A stretch of DNA of 64,000 nt from Ferrimonas lipolytica (GTDB taxonomy: Bacteria; Pseudomonadota; Gammaproteobacteria; Enterobacterales; Shewanellaceae). A model generated the notes under the pieces. It was given only the letters and a program-made list of their open reading frames with translations. It was not told the DNA's origin and made no database searches. The first letter of the stretch is position 1; each line of letters begins with the position of its first letter. Shown piece by piece: positions 26,604 through 36,005 of the stretch. The stretch is from positions 2,542,001 through 2,606,000 of the forward strand of contig NZ_CP051180.1 in NCBI RefSeq assembly GCF_012295575.1, in the 5' to 3' direction. Position numbers and translations under genes: made by a program.

Positions 26604-26900
26604 ATGGCTGTGTACCAATTAAGTGTTGCTCTTTCCTAGGCTGTTAAAGCACTGGCTAAGCGAGTGTTGATACCAGGGGGAAGTACTACCGCCATTGTTC
26701 TTCTGCCGCATTGGAGCACTCCAGCAAAGCGTTTTGGGCGGCGGCCTAAGGCAAGGGGGATTCCCAAGGGGGGCGAAGCTCCGCCCTAATGCATACAAGA
26801 ATGTGCCGTCGCCACCGCGACATAGTCCTCTAAAAGCACCGAAATCGGTGAAGCCGAAGGCTTGCTATAAACCTCAACAGTTAACTGTGACACAGCCTCA

Positions 26901-26938
26901 AAAAAGCCTCCATCGTTACCCATCGATGGAAGCTTTTT
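26901..26938. terminator. Bidirectional terminator at the end of the acpS operon
   Basis: AAAAAGCCTCCATCG and CGATGGAAGCTTTTT form a 15-bp stem with one mismatch. With A and T runs at the ends it can stop the minus-strand acpS transcript and any plus-strand read-through. Confidence 0.8.
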
Positions 26939-26978
26939 CAGTTATGGCGGTAGCAGACTTGCCTATTTGAGCACGCCG

Positions 26979-27356
26979 CTACTCGATGATAACGGTCGCC
27001 ACCACGTAGGCTTTCTCATCCGATAGGCTTACCAACGCACAGTTTGCGCCAAGTGATGCTAGTCGCTCTGCAGCACCACCATTGAATCGCAGCTTAGGCG
27101 CGCCCCAGTCATCGTGATAAAGCTCAATATGATGGAACGAGACACCACGACCTATCCCGGTACCTAGCGCCTTAGAAGCAGCCTCTTTGACGGCAAAACG
27201 CTTCGCCAACAGGCGGGCTGGGGTTGAGCTTTGAGCAAATTCTGCCTGCTCAGACTCGGTTAGGATGCGCCGTGCTAACTTATCGCCAAGCTTATCGAAG
27301 CGATCGCTAAAGCGAGCGATTTCGACAATGTCGGTACCGAGCCCTTTAATCGCCAT
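26979..27356 (-). CDS. acpS: Holo-[acyl-carrier-protein] synthase
   Basis: Transfers 4'-phosphopantetheine from CoA to acyl carrier protein. A 125-residue protein, the usual length. The Mg2+-binding start GLGTDIVEIARF (Asp at residue 9) and RFAVKEAASKALGTG (Glu-Ala-x-x-Lys) are seen, with the substrate loop ARRILTESE. It is the last gene of the rpoE-to-acpS run and overlaps the pdxJ stop by one base (TAATG). Confidence 0.97.
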   Translation of the reverse strand: MAIKGLGTDIVEIARFSDRFDKLGDKLARRILTESEQAEFAQSSTPARLLAKRFAVKEAASKALGTGIGRGVSFHHIELYHDDWGAPKLRFNGGAAERLASLGANCALVSLSDEKAYVVATVIIE

Positions 27357-28084
27357 TAACGACGCGCAGCCAACATCAATTGTTTCATCGTCTGCACCGC
27401 TGGAGCTAGCCCCTCAATTGCAGCCCGCGCGATGATACTGTGGCCAATATTGAGTTCATAGAACTCAGGAATAGCAGCAATAGGACCAACGTTGTGATAA
27501 TGCAAACCGTGGCCTGCATTCACAACGATACCTAGTGCTGCTGCTTGTTTCGCGCCCTTAGCAATACGCTTTAGCTCTGCTTGCTGAGCAACGTCAGATT
27601 CAGCATCAGCGTAGGCTCCGGTATGGATCTCAATGTACGGTGCACCAACTTGGGCGGCAGCTTCAATCTGAGCGGGATCGGCATCGATAAACAACGACAC
27701 CTTAATGCCAGCCGCCTTTAAACGAGTGCAAGCGTCTTCAATCTTATCCATCTGGCCGACGACATCTAAACCGCCTTCGGTCGTCAGCTCTTCCCGCTTT
27801 TCCGGAACCAAACATACGTAAGCCGGTTTGATCCGCTCGGCAATAGCCAGCATCTCATCGGTCACAGCCATTTCAAGATTCATCCGTGTTTTAATGGTCT
27901 GCGCCAATAACTCAACATCGCGATCAACGATGTGACGACGGTCTTCACGCAGGTGAATCGTGATGCCATCAGCGCCAGCCATTTCAGCAACTGCGGCGGC
28001 GTGCACCGGATCGGGGTAATCAGTACCACGGGCTTGGCGAAGGGTAGCAATGTGATCGATGTTAACGCCCAGAAGTATGCTCAT
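27356..28084 (-). CDS. pdxJ: Pyridoxine 5'-phosphate synthase
   Basis: Last step of the DXP-dependent vitamin B6 pathway: condenses 1-deoxyxylulose 5-phosphate with 3-amino-2-oxopropyl phosphate to pyridoxine 5'-phosphate. The frame is open to 28138, but the ATG at 28084 gives [20 protein letters not shown], the family N-terminus, with GAGGA just upstream and 242 residues. [14 protein letters not shown] and FIDADP are conserved active-site segments. The start lies inside the end of recO (23-base overlap). Confidence 0.97.
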   Translation of the reverse strand: MSILLGVNIDHIATLRQARGTDYPDPVHAAAVAEMAGADGITIHLREDRRHIVDRDVELLAQTIKTRMNLEMAVTDEMLAIAERIKPAYVCLVPEKREELTTEGGLDVVGQMDKIEDACTRLKAAGIKVSLFIDADPAQIEAAAQVGAPYIEIHTGAYADAESDVAQQAELKRIAKGAKQAAALGIVVNAGHGLHYHNVGPIAAIPEFYELNIGHSIIARAAIEGLAPAVQTMKQLMLAARR

Positions 28085-28790
28085 GTCGTCCTCGTTGTCG
28101 GTTAAATAGCGTCCTGCTATGCAGTGGTTTGTTGCCAAGCAACGGCTGCAATAAGGCTCTGATTAAATGTTTGGCTTGGCGTAGGTGTTCCAGTTCAAGA
28201 AGCTGGTGATCACTCCATGCCAATAACATCGCTCCACTAACGGCACGATGGTTGGGTTGTATGGTGGCGATAAAGCCTTGTCCTGCCTGCCATAAGTAGT
28301 TAGCACTGGTAGATAACGGCTGACTACTGGCATCGTATTCTAAAGCGGGGATTTGACCAAGGTGTTGCAATAACGCGAGCTCAAAATAGCGTAAATTGGC
28401 CTCTGCCTGCGCTTCGCTGGCCAAGGCAATCAGGCTTTGTTGATACTGCTCAAACAGCGTGGCGCACTCTTGCCACTCAGGCAAAGTCCGTTGGCATAGT
28501 TCGTTGAGATAGAGGCCACTATAGAGCGCCGTACCAGTCAGAGGTAGCGGCATACTCGGAGCTTCAAGTTGGGCGAGGTTGCGCAGCGTTGAGCGGCCGC
28601 TTAAGCCAACCTTTAGCGGCCGAAAGGGTTGCAGCTGCGCTTTCTTAGCGGCTCCGGTTTTGCCGCCAATACGAGCAACGGCCGCAATGCGGCCGTGATC
28701 TTCGGTAAGTAGGTCGAGTAACAAGCTGCTCTCTTTGTAAGGCCGAGCATGCAGCAAGTAGGCCCGACTAAGCGGCTCAGTCGTCGCCAT
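28062..28790 (-). CDS. recO: DNA repair protein RecO
   Basis: Works with RecR to load RecA on SSB-coated single-stranded DNA. A 242-residue protein with the OB-fold start ([32 protein letters not shown], here quoted in part) and the helical C-terminal domain ([13 protein letters not shown]). No zinc-finger cysteines, as in other gammaproteobacterial RecO. It overlaps era by 14 bases and pdxJ by 23. Confidence 0.95.
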   Translation of the reverse strand: MATTEPLSRAYLLHARPYKESSLLLDLLTEDHGRIAAVARIGGKTGAAKKAQLQPFRPLKVGLSGRSTLRNLAQLEAPSMPLPLTGTALYSGLYLNELCQRTLPEWQECATLFEQYQQSLIALASEAQAEANLRYFELALLQHLGQIPALEYDASSQPLSTSANYLWQAGQGFIATIQPNHRAVSGAMLLAWSDHQLLELEHLRQAKHLIRALLQPLLGNKPLHSRTLFNRQRGRHEHTSGR

Positions 28791-29682
28791 AACCGAGGCT
28801 ACGTAGGGCGCGTTCGTCGTCGGCCCAACCAGACTTCACCTTTACCCATGTCTCAAGGTAAACCTTGGTGTCGAACAGCTCTTCCATGTCGATTCGCGCT
28901 TCACGGCCGATCACTTTGATCTTCTCACCGTTATTACCAATCACCATGCGCTTCTGACCGGTACGTTCAACCAAGATCAGGGCGTTGATGTGGAAAGTGC
29001 CTTTCTCATCAACACCAAACTGTTCAATTTCAACGTTCAGTGAGTACGGTAGTTCATCCCCTAAGAAACGAATCAGCTTCTCGCGCAGGATTTCAGCCGC
29101 CATAAAGCGTTGGCTGCGATCGGTCACGTACTCTTCTGGAAAGTAGTGTACGCCTTCAGGTAGCAGCTGTTGCGCCATCTTAACGATCTGATCTGGCTTG
29201 TCGCCCTTACCTGCCGACATTGGGATAATGGCGTCAAAAGCAAATTGTTGCTGTAACCACTCTAGATGCGGGAACAGCTCTTCTTTGTTTTTAACCTGAT
29301 CAACCTTATTCACTACCAGCACAGTTTTACGCTGGCCAGCACCACGTTTGACCTTGTTAAGTACCATCTGATCGTCAGGCGACCATTTGGTCCCTTCAAC
29401 CACCATCACCACCATCTCAACGTCACCGATGGAGGAAGCCGCAGCGCGGTTCATCAAACGGTTGATCGCTTTTTTCTCATCCACGTGCAGCCCAGGAGTA
29501 TCAACAAAGATGGTCTGGTAAGACCCTTCCGTATGAATGCCCATGATGCGGTGGCGGGTGGTTTGTGGCTTACGCGAAGTAATACTGATTTTTTGGCCCA
29601 AGATGCTATTTAGCAGCGTGGATTTGCCCACATTGGGGCGGCCAACGATGGCGACAAAGCCGCAAAAGGTGGTATCGGTCAT
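28777..29682 (-). CDS. era: GTPase Era
   Basis: Essential GTPase that binds 16S rRNA during 30S assembly. A 301-residue protein: G1 GRPNVGKST (14-22), G3 DTPG, G4 NKVD and the C-terminal KH domain ([21 protein letters not shown]). Overlaps rnc by four bases and recO by 14; the pairing with rnc is the conserved arrangement. Confidence 0.97.
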   Translation of the reverse strand: MTDTTFCGFVAIVGRPNVGKSTLLNSILGQKISITSRKPQTTRHRIMGIHTEGSYQTIFVDTPGLHVDEKKAINRLMNRAAASSIGDVEMVVMVVEGTKWSPDDQMVLNKVKRGAGQRKTVLVVNKVDQVKNKEELFPHLEWLQQQFAFDAIIPMSAGKGDKPDQIVKMAQQLLPEGVHYFPEEYVTDRSQRFMAAEILREKLIRFLGDELPYSLNVEIEQFGVDEKGTFHINALILVERTGQKRMVIGNNGEKIKVIGREARIDMEELFDTKVYLETWVKVKSGWADDERALRSLGYGDD

Positions 29683-30353
29683 GACTGTAACAGCTCCAGA
29701 GTCTTGGCTGCAGCGTCCTGCTCGGCCTTGCGGCGTGAAGAGCCCTCGCCAACAATCGCGTCGGCTAAGTCTTCTACTTCACAGCTAATGGTAAAGGTTT
29801 GGTCGTGAGCATCACCGGCAACGGTGAGCACGGTATAAACAGGCAGTGCTTTACGACGACCTTGCAGAAACTCCTGCAAGCTGGTCTTTGGATCTTTTTG
29901 GCGTAAGCCCGGTACGATGGCGTCTAGACGCGATTTATACAGGCGTAGAATCAAGCTTCTAATCGCTTCAGTACCGCTATCCAGATAAACCGCACCAAAG
30001 ATCGCTTCAACCGCATCGGCCAGAATCGATTCTCGGCGGAAACCACCTGATTTCAACTCGCCGGGGCCAAGCTTAATCACTTCAGGTAGATTCAGCTCGC
30101 GGCCAAGCTCAGCCAAGGTTACCCCTTTGACTAAGCTTGCCCGCATGCGAGTCATATCGCCCTCGGTTACCTTAGGGAAGCGGTGGTAAAGCTCGTCAGC
30201 AATGACAAAACCCAATACCGCATCCCCTAGGTATTCCAAGCGTTCGTTATGAAGCCCTGCGGCACTGCGGTGAGTCAGTGCTAGTTGCAGGTGCGCTTCG
30301 TCCTTGAACTGGTAATTCAGTGCATCCTGCAAGCGTTTTAGCTTGAGCTGCAT
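29679..30353 (-). CDS. rnc: Ribonuclease III
   Basis: Endonuclease for double-stranded RNA (rRNA maturation, mRNA and sRNA turnover). The frame extends to 30401, but the ATG at 30353, which shares its A with the lepB stop (TGATG), gives the family start and 224 residues. The signature [13 protein letters not shown] carries the catalytic acids; [15 protein letters not shown] follows, and the C-terminal dsRNA-binding domain ends [18 protein letters not shown]. Confidence 0.97.
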   Translation of the reverse strand: MQLKLKRLQDALNYQFKDEAHLQLALTHRSAAGLHNERLEYLGDAVLGFVIADELYHRFPKVTEGDMTRMRASLVKGVTLAELGRELNLPEVIKLGPGELKSGGFRRESILADAVEAIFGAVYLDSGTEAIRSLILRLYKSRLDAIVPGLRQKDPKTSLQEFLQGRRKALPVYTVLTVAGDAHDQTFTISCEVEDLADAIVGEGSSRRKAEQDAAAKTLELLQS

Positions 30354-31273
30354 CACTCCAGGCCTCCAATACGGTCTAAACGAACCCCGGTAGGAACCCA
30401 ACTAGGTAAGATGCTGTCAGCACCGCGCTCAAACTCGAATGACATCCAGATAACGTTCGCTCGACCAACTAGTTGCGACTCATCAACAAAGCCCCAGAAA
30501 CGGCTGTCAGTGGAGTTATCGCGGTTGTCACCCATAGCAAAGTACTTGCCTTCAGGCACAATCCACTCACCCACACGGCTACCATCTTGCTGATAGTAAT
30601 AGCCTACCGGCTCGCGACGGCTTGGGTTGATTAGCAGGTCGTGGGTCACCTCGCCAATCTCTTCACGCAGACGGGTCAGCGCAATTGCACCTTGGTTAAA
30701 TTCACCTTGGTTGACCTCAACCCGAGAGATCTCTTTCAGCTCAGGACAAGGGGTTTGGCCCTGTTCGCACTTAGGCTGAACGTACAGGCTCTTGTTACGA
30801 TAGACAATGCGATCACCAGGTAGACCAACCACTCGCTTGATGTAATCGATGCGTTCATCTTTCGGGTATTTGAATACCACGATGTCACCGCGATCCGGTT
30901 TGCCGGTTTCCACCAGAGTATTGCGCCATACTGGATCTTTGATGCCGTATGCGTATTTCTCAACCAACAGGAAATCGCCAACCAACAAGGTTGGCATCAT
31001 CGAACCCGATGGGATCTGAAACGGTTCAAATATAAATGAACGGAAGATCAGCACACCAAACAGCACCGGGAACACCCCGTGGCAGTTTTCGGCAATAACC
31101 CCCTCACGCAGCAATCCGGTGCGGGTGTTCTCGTCCAACGGCGCGCCACTGTTGGCTTCGGCTGTTGCCAGCGCAGCTTGGCGCTTCGGCAACAACACAA
31201 AGTGATCGAACGCCCAGACTAATCCACATACCAGCGTAGCCAGTACTAAGATATGAGAAAACAGGGTAGCCAT
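30353..31273 (-). CDS. lepB: Signal peptidase I
   Basis: Inner-membrane serine protease that removes Sec and Tat signal peptides. A 306-residue protein with two N-terminal membrane segments (4-22 and about 63-80). The catalytic Ser is in [16 protein letters not shown] and the Lys in [26 protein letters not shown] is box E. Sits between lepA (3-base gap) and rnc (1-base overlap), the classical order. Confidence 0.97.
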   Translation of the reverse strand: MATLFSHILVLATLVCGLVWAFDHFVLLPKRQAALATAEANSGAPLDENTRTGLLREGVIAENCHGVFPVLFGVLIFRSFIFEPFQIPSGSMMPTLLVGDFLLVEKYAYGIKDPVWRNTLVETGKPDRGDIVVFKYPKDERIDYIKRVVGLPGDRIVYRNKSLYVQPKCEQGQTPCPELKEISRVEVNQGEFNQGAIALTRLREEIGEVTHDLLINPSRREPVGYYYQQDGSRVGEWIVPEGKYFAMGDNRDNSTDSRFWGFVDESQLVGRANVIWMSFEFERGADSILPSWVPTGVRLDRIGGLE

Positions 31274-31276
31274 GAA

Positions 31277-33070
31277 TTAGCTGTCTCCGACTTTCAAGAT
31301 GGCAAGGAACGCTTCCTGTGGAACCTCAACGTTACCTACTTGCTTCATACGCTTTTTACCCTCTTTCTGCTTCTGCAGCAGTTTCTTCTTACGAGAAACG
31401 TCACCGCCGTAACACTTAGCGGTTACGTCTTTACGCAGGGCTTTAACGTTAGAACGAGCAATAACTTGGTTACCAATAGCAGCCTGAATCGCCACGTCAA
31501 ACATCTGTCGAGGGATCAGCTCGCGCATCTTCTCAACCAGCTGACGACCACGGAACTGTGCATTATCAACGTGGGTGATCATCGCTAGCGCATCAACGCG
31601 GTCGCCGTTAATCAGTACGTCTACACGAACCATCTTCTCTTCGTTAAAGCGCACGAAGTTGTAATCCAACGAAGCGAAACCGCGGGAGGTCGACTTCAAA
31701 CGGTCGAAGAAATCCAGTACCACTTCAGCCATTGGTAGGTCGTAGCGAACCGCCACTTGGTTGCCGTGGTAGGTCATGTCTTTCTGCACACCACGACGCT
31801 CGATACATAGCGTAATCACGTTGCCGAGGTACTCTTGCGGTACCAAAATGTTGGCTTCAACAATTGGTTCTGCGATGGTTTCGATGCTGTTGATGGCAGG
31901 CAAACCCGATGGGTTATCTACCATTACCACTTCACCAGCAGTGGTGGTTACTTGGTAAACTACCGTTGGTGCAGTGGTGATCAGATCCAAGTTGTATTCA
32001 CGCTCAAGACGCTCTTGGATAATCTCCATGTGTAGCATGCCAAGGAAGCCACAACGGAAACCGAAGCCCAGTGCGGTAGAGCTCTCTGGCTCGTAAAATA
32101 GCGAGGCGTCATTCAACGACAGTTTCGCCAGTGCATCACGAAACGCTTCGTAATCTTCCGATGAGATTGGGAATAAACCGGCATATACCTGCGGCTTCAC
32201 TTTCTGGAAGCCCGGCAGCGGCTCATCGGAACCATTTTTGGCGTGGGTTAGAGTATCGCCTACTGGGGCACCATGGATCTCTTTGATACCCATAACAACC
32301 CAGCCAACTTCACCACATAACAGTTCGGTTTTATCGACCTGTTTTGGCGTAAAAATACCTAAACGGTCAACGCCCCACACCTGACCGGTGCTCATCACTT
32401 TGATCTTGTCGTTCTTCTTCAGTTTACCGTTTTTAATGCGAACTAAAGAGACCACGCCAAGGTAGTTGTCAAACCATGAATCGATAATAGAGGCCTGCAG
32501 CGGCGCTTCTGGATCACCTTCTGGGGCCGGAATATCGCGGACGATGGTTTCCAGAACGTCTTCGATGCCGAGACCGGTTTTAGCGGAACAGCGAGTGGCA
32601 TCAACCGCATCGATGCCAACGATGTCTTCAATCTCTTGGGCAACACGATCAGGATCCGCCTGAGGCAGATCGATCTTGTTCAGGATTGGCAGAACATCAA
32701 GATCCATTTCGATGGCGGTGTAACAGTTAGCTAAGGTCTGCGCTTCAACGCCCTGACCTGCATCAACCACCAATAAGGCACCTTCACAGGAAGCCAATGA
32801 ACGCGAGACTTCATAGCTAAAGTCGACGTGCCCAGGGGTGTCAATGAAGTTCAGCTGGTAGGTTTCGCCATCTTGGGCATGGTAGTCCAGAGTTACACTC
32901 TGGGCTTTAATGGTAATACCGCGCTCACGTTCCAAATCCATAGAATCCAAAACCTGCGATTCCATTTCACGTTCGGACAAGCCGCCGCAGTGTTGGATTA
33001 ATCGGTCTGACAAGGTCGACTTGCCGTGATCGATATGGGCGATAATCGAGAAATTTCGAATGTGCTTCAT
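31277..33070 (-). CDS. lepA: Elongation factor 4 (ribosomal back-translocase)
   Basis: Translation GTPase that acts on stalled or misaligned ribosomes. A 597-residue protein: [14 protein letters not shown] (G1), the RGITIKAQ switch, DTPGHVDF (G3), NKIDLPQAD (G4), and the LepA-specific C-terminal domain ending with a Lys-rich stretch ([15 protein letters not shown]). The region upstream (33071-33239) contains a palindromic element rather than a clear promoter. Confidence 0.98.
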   Translation of the reverse strand: MKHIRNFSIIAHIDHGKSTLSDRLIQHCGGLSEREMESQVLDSMDLERERGITIKAQSVTLDYHAQDGETYQLNFIDTPGHVDFSYEVSRSLASCEGALLVVDAGQGVEAQTLANCYTAIEMDLDVLPILNKIDLPQADPDRVAQEIEDIVGIDAVDATRCSAKTGLGIEDVLETIVRDIPAPEGDPEAPLQASIIDSWFDNYLGVVSLVRIKNGKLKKNDKIKVMSTGQVWGVDRLGIFTPKQVDKTELLCGEVGWVVMGIKEIHGAPVGDTLTHAKNGSDEPLPGFQKVKPQVYAGLFPISSEDYEAFRDALAKLSLNDASLFYEPESSTALGFGFRCGFLGMLHMEIIQERLEREYNLDLITTAPTVVYQVTTTAGEVVMVDNPSGLPAINSIETIAEPIVEANILVPQEYLGNVITLCIERRGVQKDMTYHGNQVAVRYDLPMAEVVLDFFDRLKSTSRGFASLDYNFVRFNEEKMVRVDVLINGDRVDALAMITHVDNAQFRGRQLVEKMRELIPRQMFDVAIQAAIGNQVIARSNVKALRKDVTAKCYGGDVSRKKKLLQKQKEGKKRMKQVGNVEVPQEAFLAILKVGDS

Positions 33071-33104
33071 CTGTGCCGGTACTTCGCTAATAAACTGAAT
33101 CTAA

Positions 33105-33199
33105 ATACCAATCCCAGTAAATAATGGTTCTGACCATCCGTGTTCGAAGCGCTGCGCTTCCGTGGAGCAGTTAGAACACTTATTTACTACGACAGGTAT
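33105..33199. repeat. Palindromic MITE-like intergenic element between rseC and lepA
   Basis: The 95-bp stretch folds on itself. The outer ends are ATACC and GGTAT. GTAAATAATGGTTCT (33117-33131) faces AGAACACTTATTTAC (33173-33187) with two mismatches. An inner hairpin is GAAGCG-CTG-CGCTTC (33146-33160). No coding capacity. The end sequence resembles short repeats I recall from intergenic regions of Alteromonadales and Vibrionales, but only one copy was noticed in this window. Confidence 0.6.
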
Positions 33200-33239
33200 A
33201 ACTAAGGGGGGCGATTTTAGCGGATTTTTTGCCGCTGGG

Positions 33240-33677
33240 CTATGCGCCTGAGAGCGGTTCGCCCAACTGACCGAGAATGGTCAGTGGTTTTGGCTGTTTT
33301 GCCGCCCACGAACGAGCTACAGCCCAACCGATAACGCCCCCGATTATTGAGGCTAAAATGGTAACGGCCTCAGTGCCAATAGTAGCTTGTGCTGCCATTG
33401 CCATACCGATACCGCTAACAAGCGGTAACAAATAAACCGCGGCAGAGGCCTTAAGCAAATCTTGTTCGGCAATACCAACTCGCAGCTGGGTGCCTATAGG
33501 ATAGTGTTGTTTACTGTCGATGGTGAGCCGATTTTGTTTCGGTGCCATCGCTTTAGCCACTACACCTGAGCCGCACTCGTCTGCTTGTTCGCAGTGACCA
33601 CAAGCAGTTTGGCTAAACCAGCTTATAGTCAAAGTGCCAGCTTGTGACGCCTCAACCGTAGCAATGGCTTCTATCAT
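33240..33677 (-). CDS. rseC: Sigma-E regulatory/redox protein RseC
   Basis: A 145-residue inner-membrane protein of the RseC/MucC family, modulating sigma-E signalling and reported in related reducing systems such as SoxR reduction. The N-terminal domain has the family cysteine set in QTACGHCEQADECGSG (four Cys). Two membrane segments follow at about 75-95 and 100-120. The start overlaps the rseB stop by 4 bases. Confidence 0.92.
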   Translation of the reverse strand: MIEAIATVEASQAGTLTISWFSQTACGHCEQADECGSGVVAKAMAPKQNRLTIDSKQHYPIGTQLRVGIAEQDLLKASAAVYLLPLVSGIGMAMAAQATIGTEAVTILASIIGGVIGWAVARSWAAKQPKPLTILGQLGEPLSGA

Positions 33678-34630
33678 TCGGGCTTCTGTGGGTAGATGTT
33701 TTCGGCGATGTTGTTAAGGGCTTCTACCGGCATCTTGCCAACCACCACCACTTCATATTCGCCATGCACCGAGGAGGTCAGCGACAAGCCATTACCCGCA
33801 GTAATGCTCTTTGGTAGGCTGACTCGACCTACGAGGCCAATATAGACAGAGAAATTGCTCAGGCCATCGGTCAACGACAGATATTCAACTGGTTCATTTA
33901 AACCAAGCAGAAGGTGCTGATCATAATGCTTAACCTCAAACCCTTCTGGCAACCAACCAAAGCGCCACGGGTGATCGGTTTGACTCACTGGCGCCAATAC
34001 TACTTCAGGCCAAGGCTGTGCTTTAATCTCTGCTAAAATCGGCAGCGGTTGCTTAAATACGTGGGTTTCAACAACCAGTAACTGTTCCAGCAGTGCGTTG
34101 TCAGGATCAACCAGATCAACTCGCAGCGGCAATGCGCTCTCTACGTCCAACCAGACACGGTACTGATAACGGTACTGATCAGCAGACACAATGCGAATCA
34201 GTTGGGCACTGCGCCCTGCGACCCGATTGCGCCCACCGGCAACAAAGCTGTAGTTACCTTCAAGCTGCAACAAGCCACCGGCAAAGGCGCCGGGGAAGAG
34301 ATCAGGGATGCGAGCACTCTGAACGCTATAAGGCTGAGCGTCTTGTTCTAGAAAGACAACCTTACGGCCAACACGAGCGGCACTTTTAATTGGCCCATTA
34401 AGGTTCTCTAAAAATGCGATCTGCTCTCCATCCAAAACGCCATGGTAATAGCGCATTGGCCGGATCTGATCTCGCTGCATCTGTACGAGGGAGAGTTCAA
34501 AGTTGTGCTGATTCAAGGCTTGAGCCATTCGACCTAGCCATTGCTTAGCTACATCGCTGCCGGACTCAGAGGGGGCTGCACTGGCCATGCTGGTGAAGGC
34601 CAGTGCAATAACAAACAAAATTCGCTGCAA
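33674..34630 (-). CDS. rseB: Periplasmic sigma-E regulator RseB (MucB)
   Basis: A 318-residue periplasmic protein with a signal peptide (cut near ASA-APS at 19). It binds the RseA periplasmic domain and senses lipopolysaccharide or lipoprotein defects. The N-terminal LolA-like domain (LNQHNFELSLVQMQ, then YRVWLDVESALPLRVDLVD) and the smaller C-terminal domain (PWRFGWLPEGFEV) are visible. Lies between rseA and rseC as in E. coli. Confidence 0.95.
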   Translation of the reverse strand: MQRILFVIALAFTSMASAAPSESGSDVAKQWLGRMAQALNQHNFELSLVQMQRDQIRPMRYYHGVLDGEQIAFLENLNGPIKSAARVGRKVVFLEQDAQPYSVQSARIPDLFPGAFAGGLLQLEGNYSFVAGGRNRVAGRSAQLIRIVSADQYRYQYRVWLDVESALPLRVDLVDPDNALLEQLLVVETHVFKQPLPILAEIKAQPWPEVVLAPVSQTDHPWRFGWLPEGFEVKHYDQHLLLGLNEPVEYLSLTDGLSNFSVYIGLVGRVSLPKSITAGNGLSLTSSVHGEYEVVVVGKMPVEALNNIAENIYPQKPE

Positions 34631-34656
34631 ACTATATTCCTGTTAAGTGCAGATGC

Positions 34657-35211
34657 TTAATGCTGTACCACAACACCATTCAAACGTTGCTGTAACAGGT
34701 GGTCGCGCAAGAACGCGTTGGCACGGATCTGCTGTTCTTTAGCAGACTCTTCAGCGGTACGCTCGTTTTGAGCGCCCATGCCAGGTACTTGGTAACTGGC
34801 TGGAGTCGGTGCACCAAGCATCGGCGTGGTTTGCAATACTGGCGACGGGTTAACCGCGCTGTTTTGCGCACCGTACTGCTGCACACCTACAACGGCTACT
34901 GCTGCAACACCAGCAGCAATGGCGTACTGGCCAAATTGCTTACTTAGCTGCACAACCTTGGCCGGCATAGCAAAGCGTTGCTTCGACGGTTTTGGAGCCA
35001 ATACCGTTGGTTCCAACTCCAATTGAGCAGCCACTTGACCGGCAATATCAAAATTGATCTGCGCTGGTACTTCGTTACGTATCACATCACCAACTAGATG
35101 GTAATTTTGCCAACGCTGACGCAGTTCCGGATCTGACATGATCTGGTCCAACATGCCGTCGTGTTCGTTGCCGTCCACGTAATTCGACAAATGTTCCTTG
35201 ATATCTGACAC
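34657..35211 (-). CDS. rseA: Anti-sigma-E factor RseA
   Basis: A 184-residue single-pass membrane protein. The cytoplasmic N-terminal domain (LSNYVDGNEHDGMLDQIMSD and RQRWQNYHLVGDVIRN) wraps sigma-E, a membrane segment spans about 93-112, and a Gln-rich periplasmic part follows. It is released by DegS and RseP proteolysis under envelope stress. The 14-base gap to rpoE indicates co-transcription. Confidence 0.95.
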   Translation of the reverse strand: MSDIKEHLSNYVDGNEHDGMLDQIMSDPELRQRWQNYHLVGDVIRNEVPAQINFDIAGQVAAQLELEPTVLAPKPSKQRFAMPAKVVQLSKQFGQYAIAAGVAAVAVVGVQQYGAQNSAVNPSPVLQTTPMLGAPTPASYQVPGMGAQNERTAEESAKEQQIRANAFLRDHLLQQRLNGVVVQH

Positions 35212-35225
35212 GATAAGGTACCTTT

Positions 35226-35807
35226 TTATGCCCGTTCAACGAGCGGTTGAATTTTCCGATCAATGGCTTCCCGTGCGCGGAAGATCCTAGAGCGGACCGT
35301 TCCTACCGGGCAGTCCATCACTGCCGCAATCTCTTCATAGCTCATACCTTCCAACTCTCGCAAGGTGATGGCTACTTTTAACTCTTCAGGCAAGCTGTCA
35401 ATGGTACTGAACACCGCTGACTTAATCTCGTCTGTTAATAGTTGTCGCTCCGGTGACGCAACGTCACGAAGTGCATCTGCACCATCGTAAAACTCTGCCT
35501 CTTCCGCATCAACGTCACTGGCTGGAGGCCGACGACCTTGGCTTACAAGGTAGTTTTTCGCTGTGTTTACCGCAATGCGATACAACCAAGTATAAAACGC
35601 ACTATCACCGCGAAAATTAGGGAGTGAACGGTATGCCTTAATAAACGCTTCTTGCGCTACATCAGCGACGTCACCCTGATTCTTCACGAAGCGACCAATC
35701 AAATTGGCCACCTTATGCTGATACTTCACTACGAGCAGGTTGAAAGCTTGCTTATCACCCTGCTGAACACGCTCGACCAGTTGTTGATCACTTAACGGCT
35801 CACTCAC
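35226..35807 (-). CDS. rpoE: RNA polymerase sigma factor RpoE (sigma-24)
   Basis: Envelope-stress sigma factor. The open frame runs up to 36026, but the upstream part matches nothing. The GTG at 35807 gives SEPLSDQQLVERVQQGD, aligned with the E. coli N-terminus, and 193 residues (191 in E. coli); an AGGAG lies 11 bases before it. Region 2 (DVAQEAFIKAYRSLPNFRG, then FYTWLYRIAVNTAKNYL) and region 4 (MSYEEIAAVMDCPVGTVRSR) are strongly conserved. Confidence 0.96.
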   Translation of the reverse strand: MSEPLSDQQLVERVQQGDKQAFNLLVVKYQHKVANLIGRFVKNQGDVADVAQEAFIKAYRSLPNFRGDSAFYTWLYRIAVNTAKNYLVSQGRRPPASDVDAEEAEFYDGADALRDVASPERQLLTDEIKSAVFSTIDSLPEELKVAITLRELEGMSYEEIAAVMDCPVGTVRSRIFRAREAIDRKIQPLVERA

Positions 35808-35868
35808 TCGAGTCGTCACTCCTACTAACCTGTTGAATTTTTGGTTTACTCGTCTCAAGCGCACTATG

Positions 35869-35895
35869 TGAGACTGCGACCTTCGGAAAAAGTTC
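35869..35895 (-). promoter_or_regulatory. Sigma-E-dependent autoregulatory promoter of rpoE
   Basis: On the minus strand GAACTT (35890-35895) is followed after 16 bases by TCTCA (35869-35873), the form of sigma-E promoters. The start would fall near 35862, giving a leader of about 55 bases to the GTG at 35807. Confidence 0.75.
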
Positions 35896-36005
35896 GTAAA
35901 AAAATAGGTATCTCGAAAAAAAACAGCTACGCATCGAAAAACTGGGTGTTTCCAGCAAGTCAGGGTAACATTATCGAACCATTTAAATTCCCACCATGAT
36001 ACCGG

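Larger units (their letters stand above)
26563..26978. other. Gene-free region between lacI-type gene and acpS
   Basis: 416 bases bounded by two terminators. The middle (about 26735-26800) is GC-rich with short stems (for example GGGCG/CGCCC around 26775-26790), unlike its surroundings. A 91-codon ORF here has no Shine-Dalgarno or recognisable product and was rejected. Confidence 0.5.

Noticed and set aside
26695-26970. 91-codon ORF between the lacI-type gene and acpS
   Set aside because: No Shine-Dalgarno, no recognisable pattern, it runs through a terminator hairpin, and its composition is unlike the neighbours.
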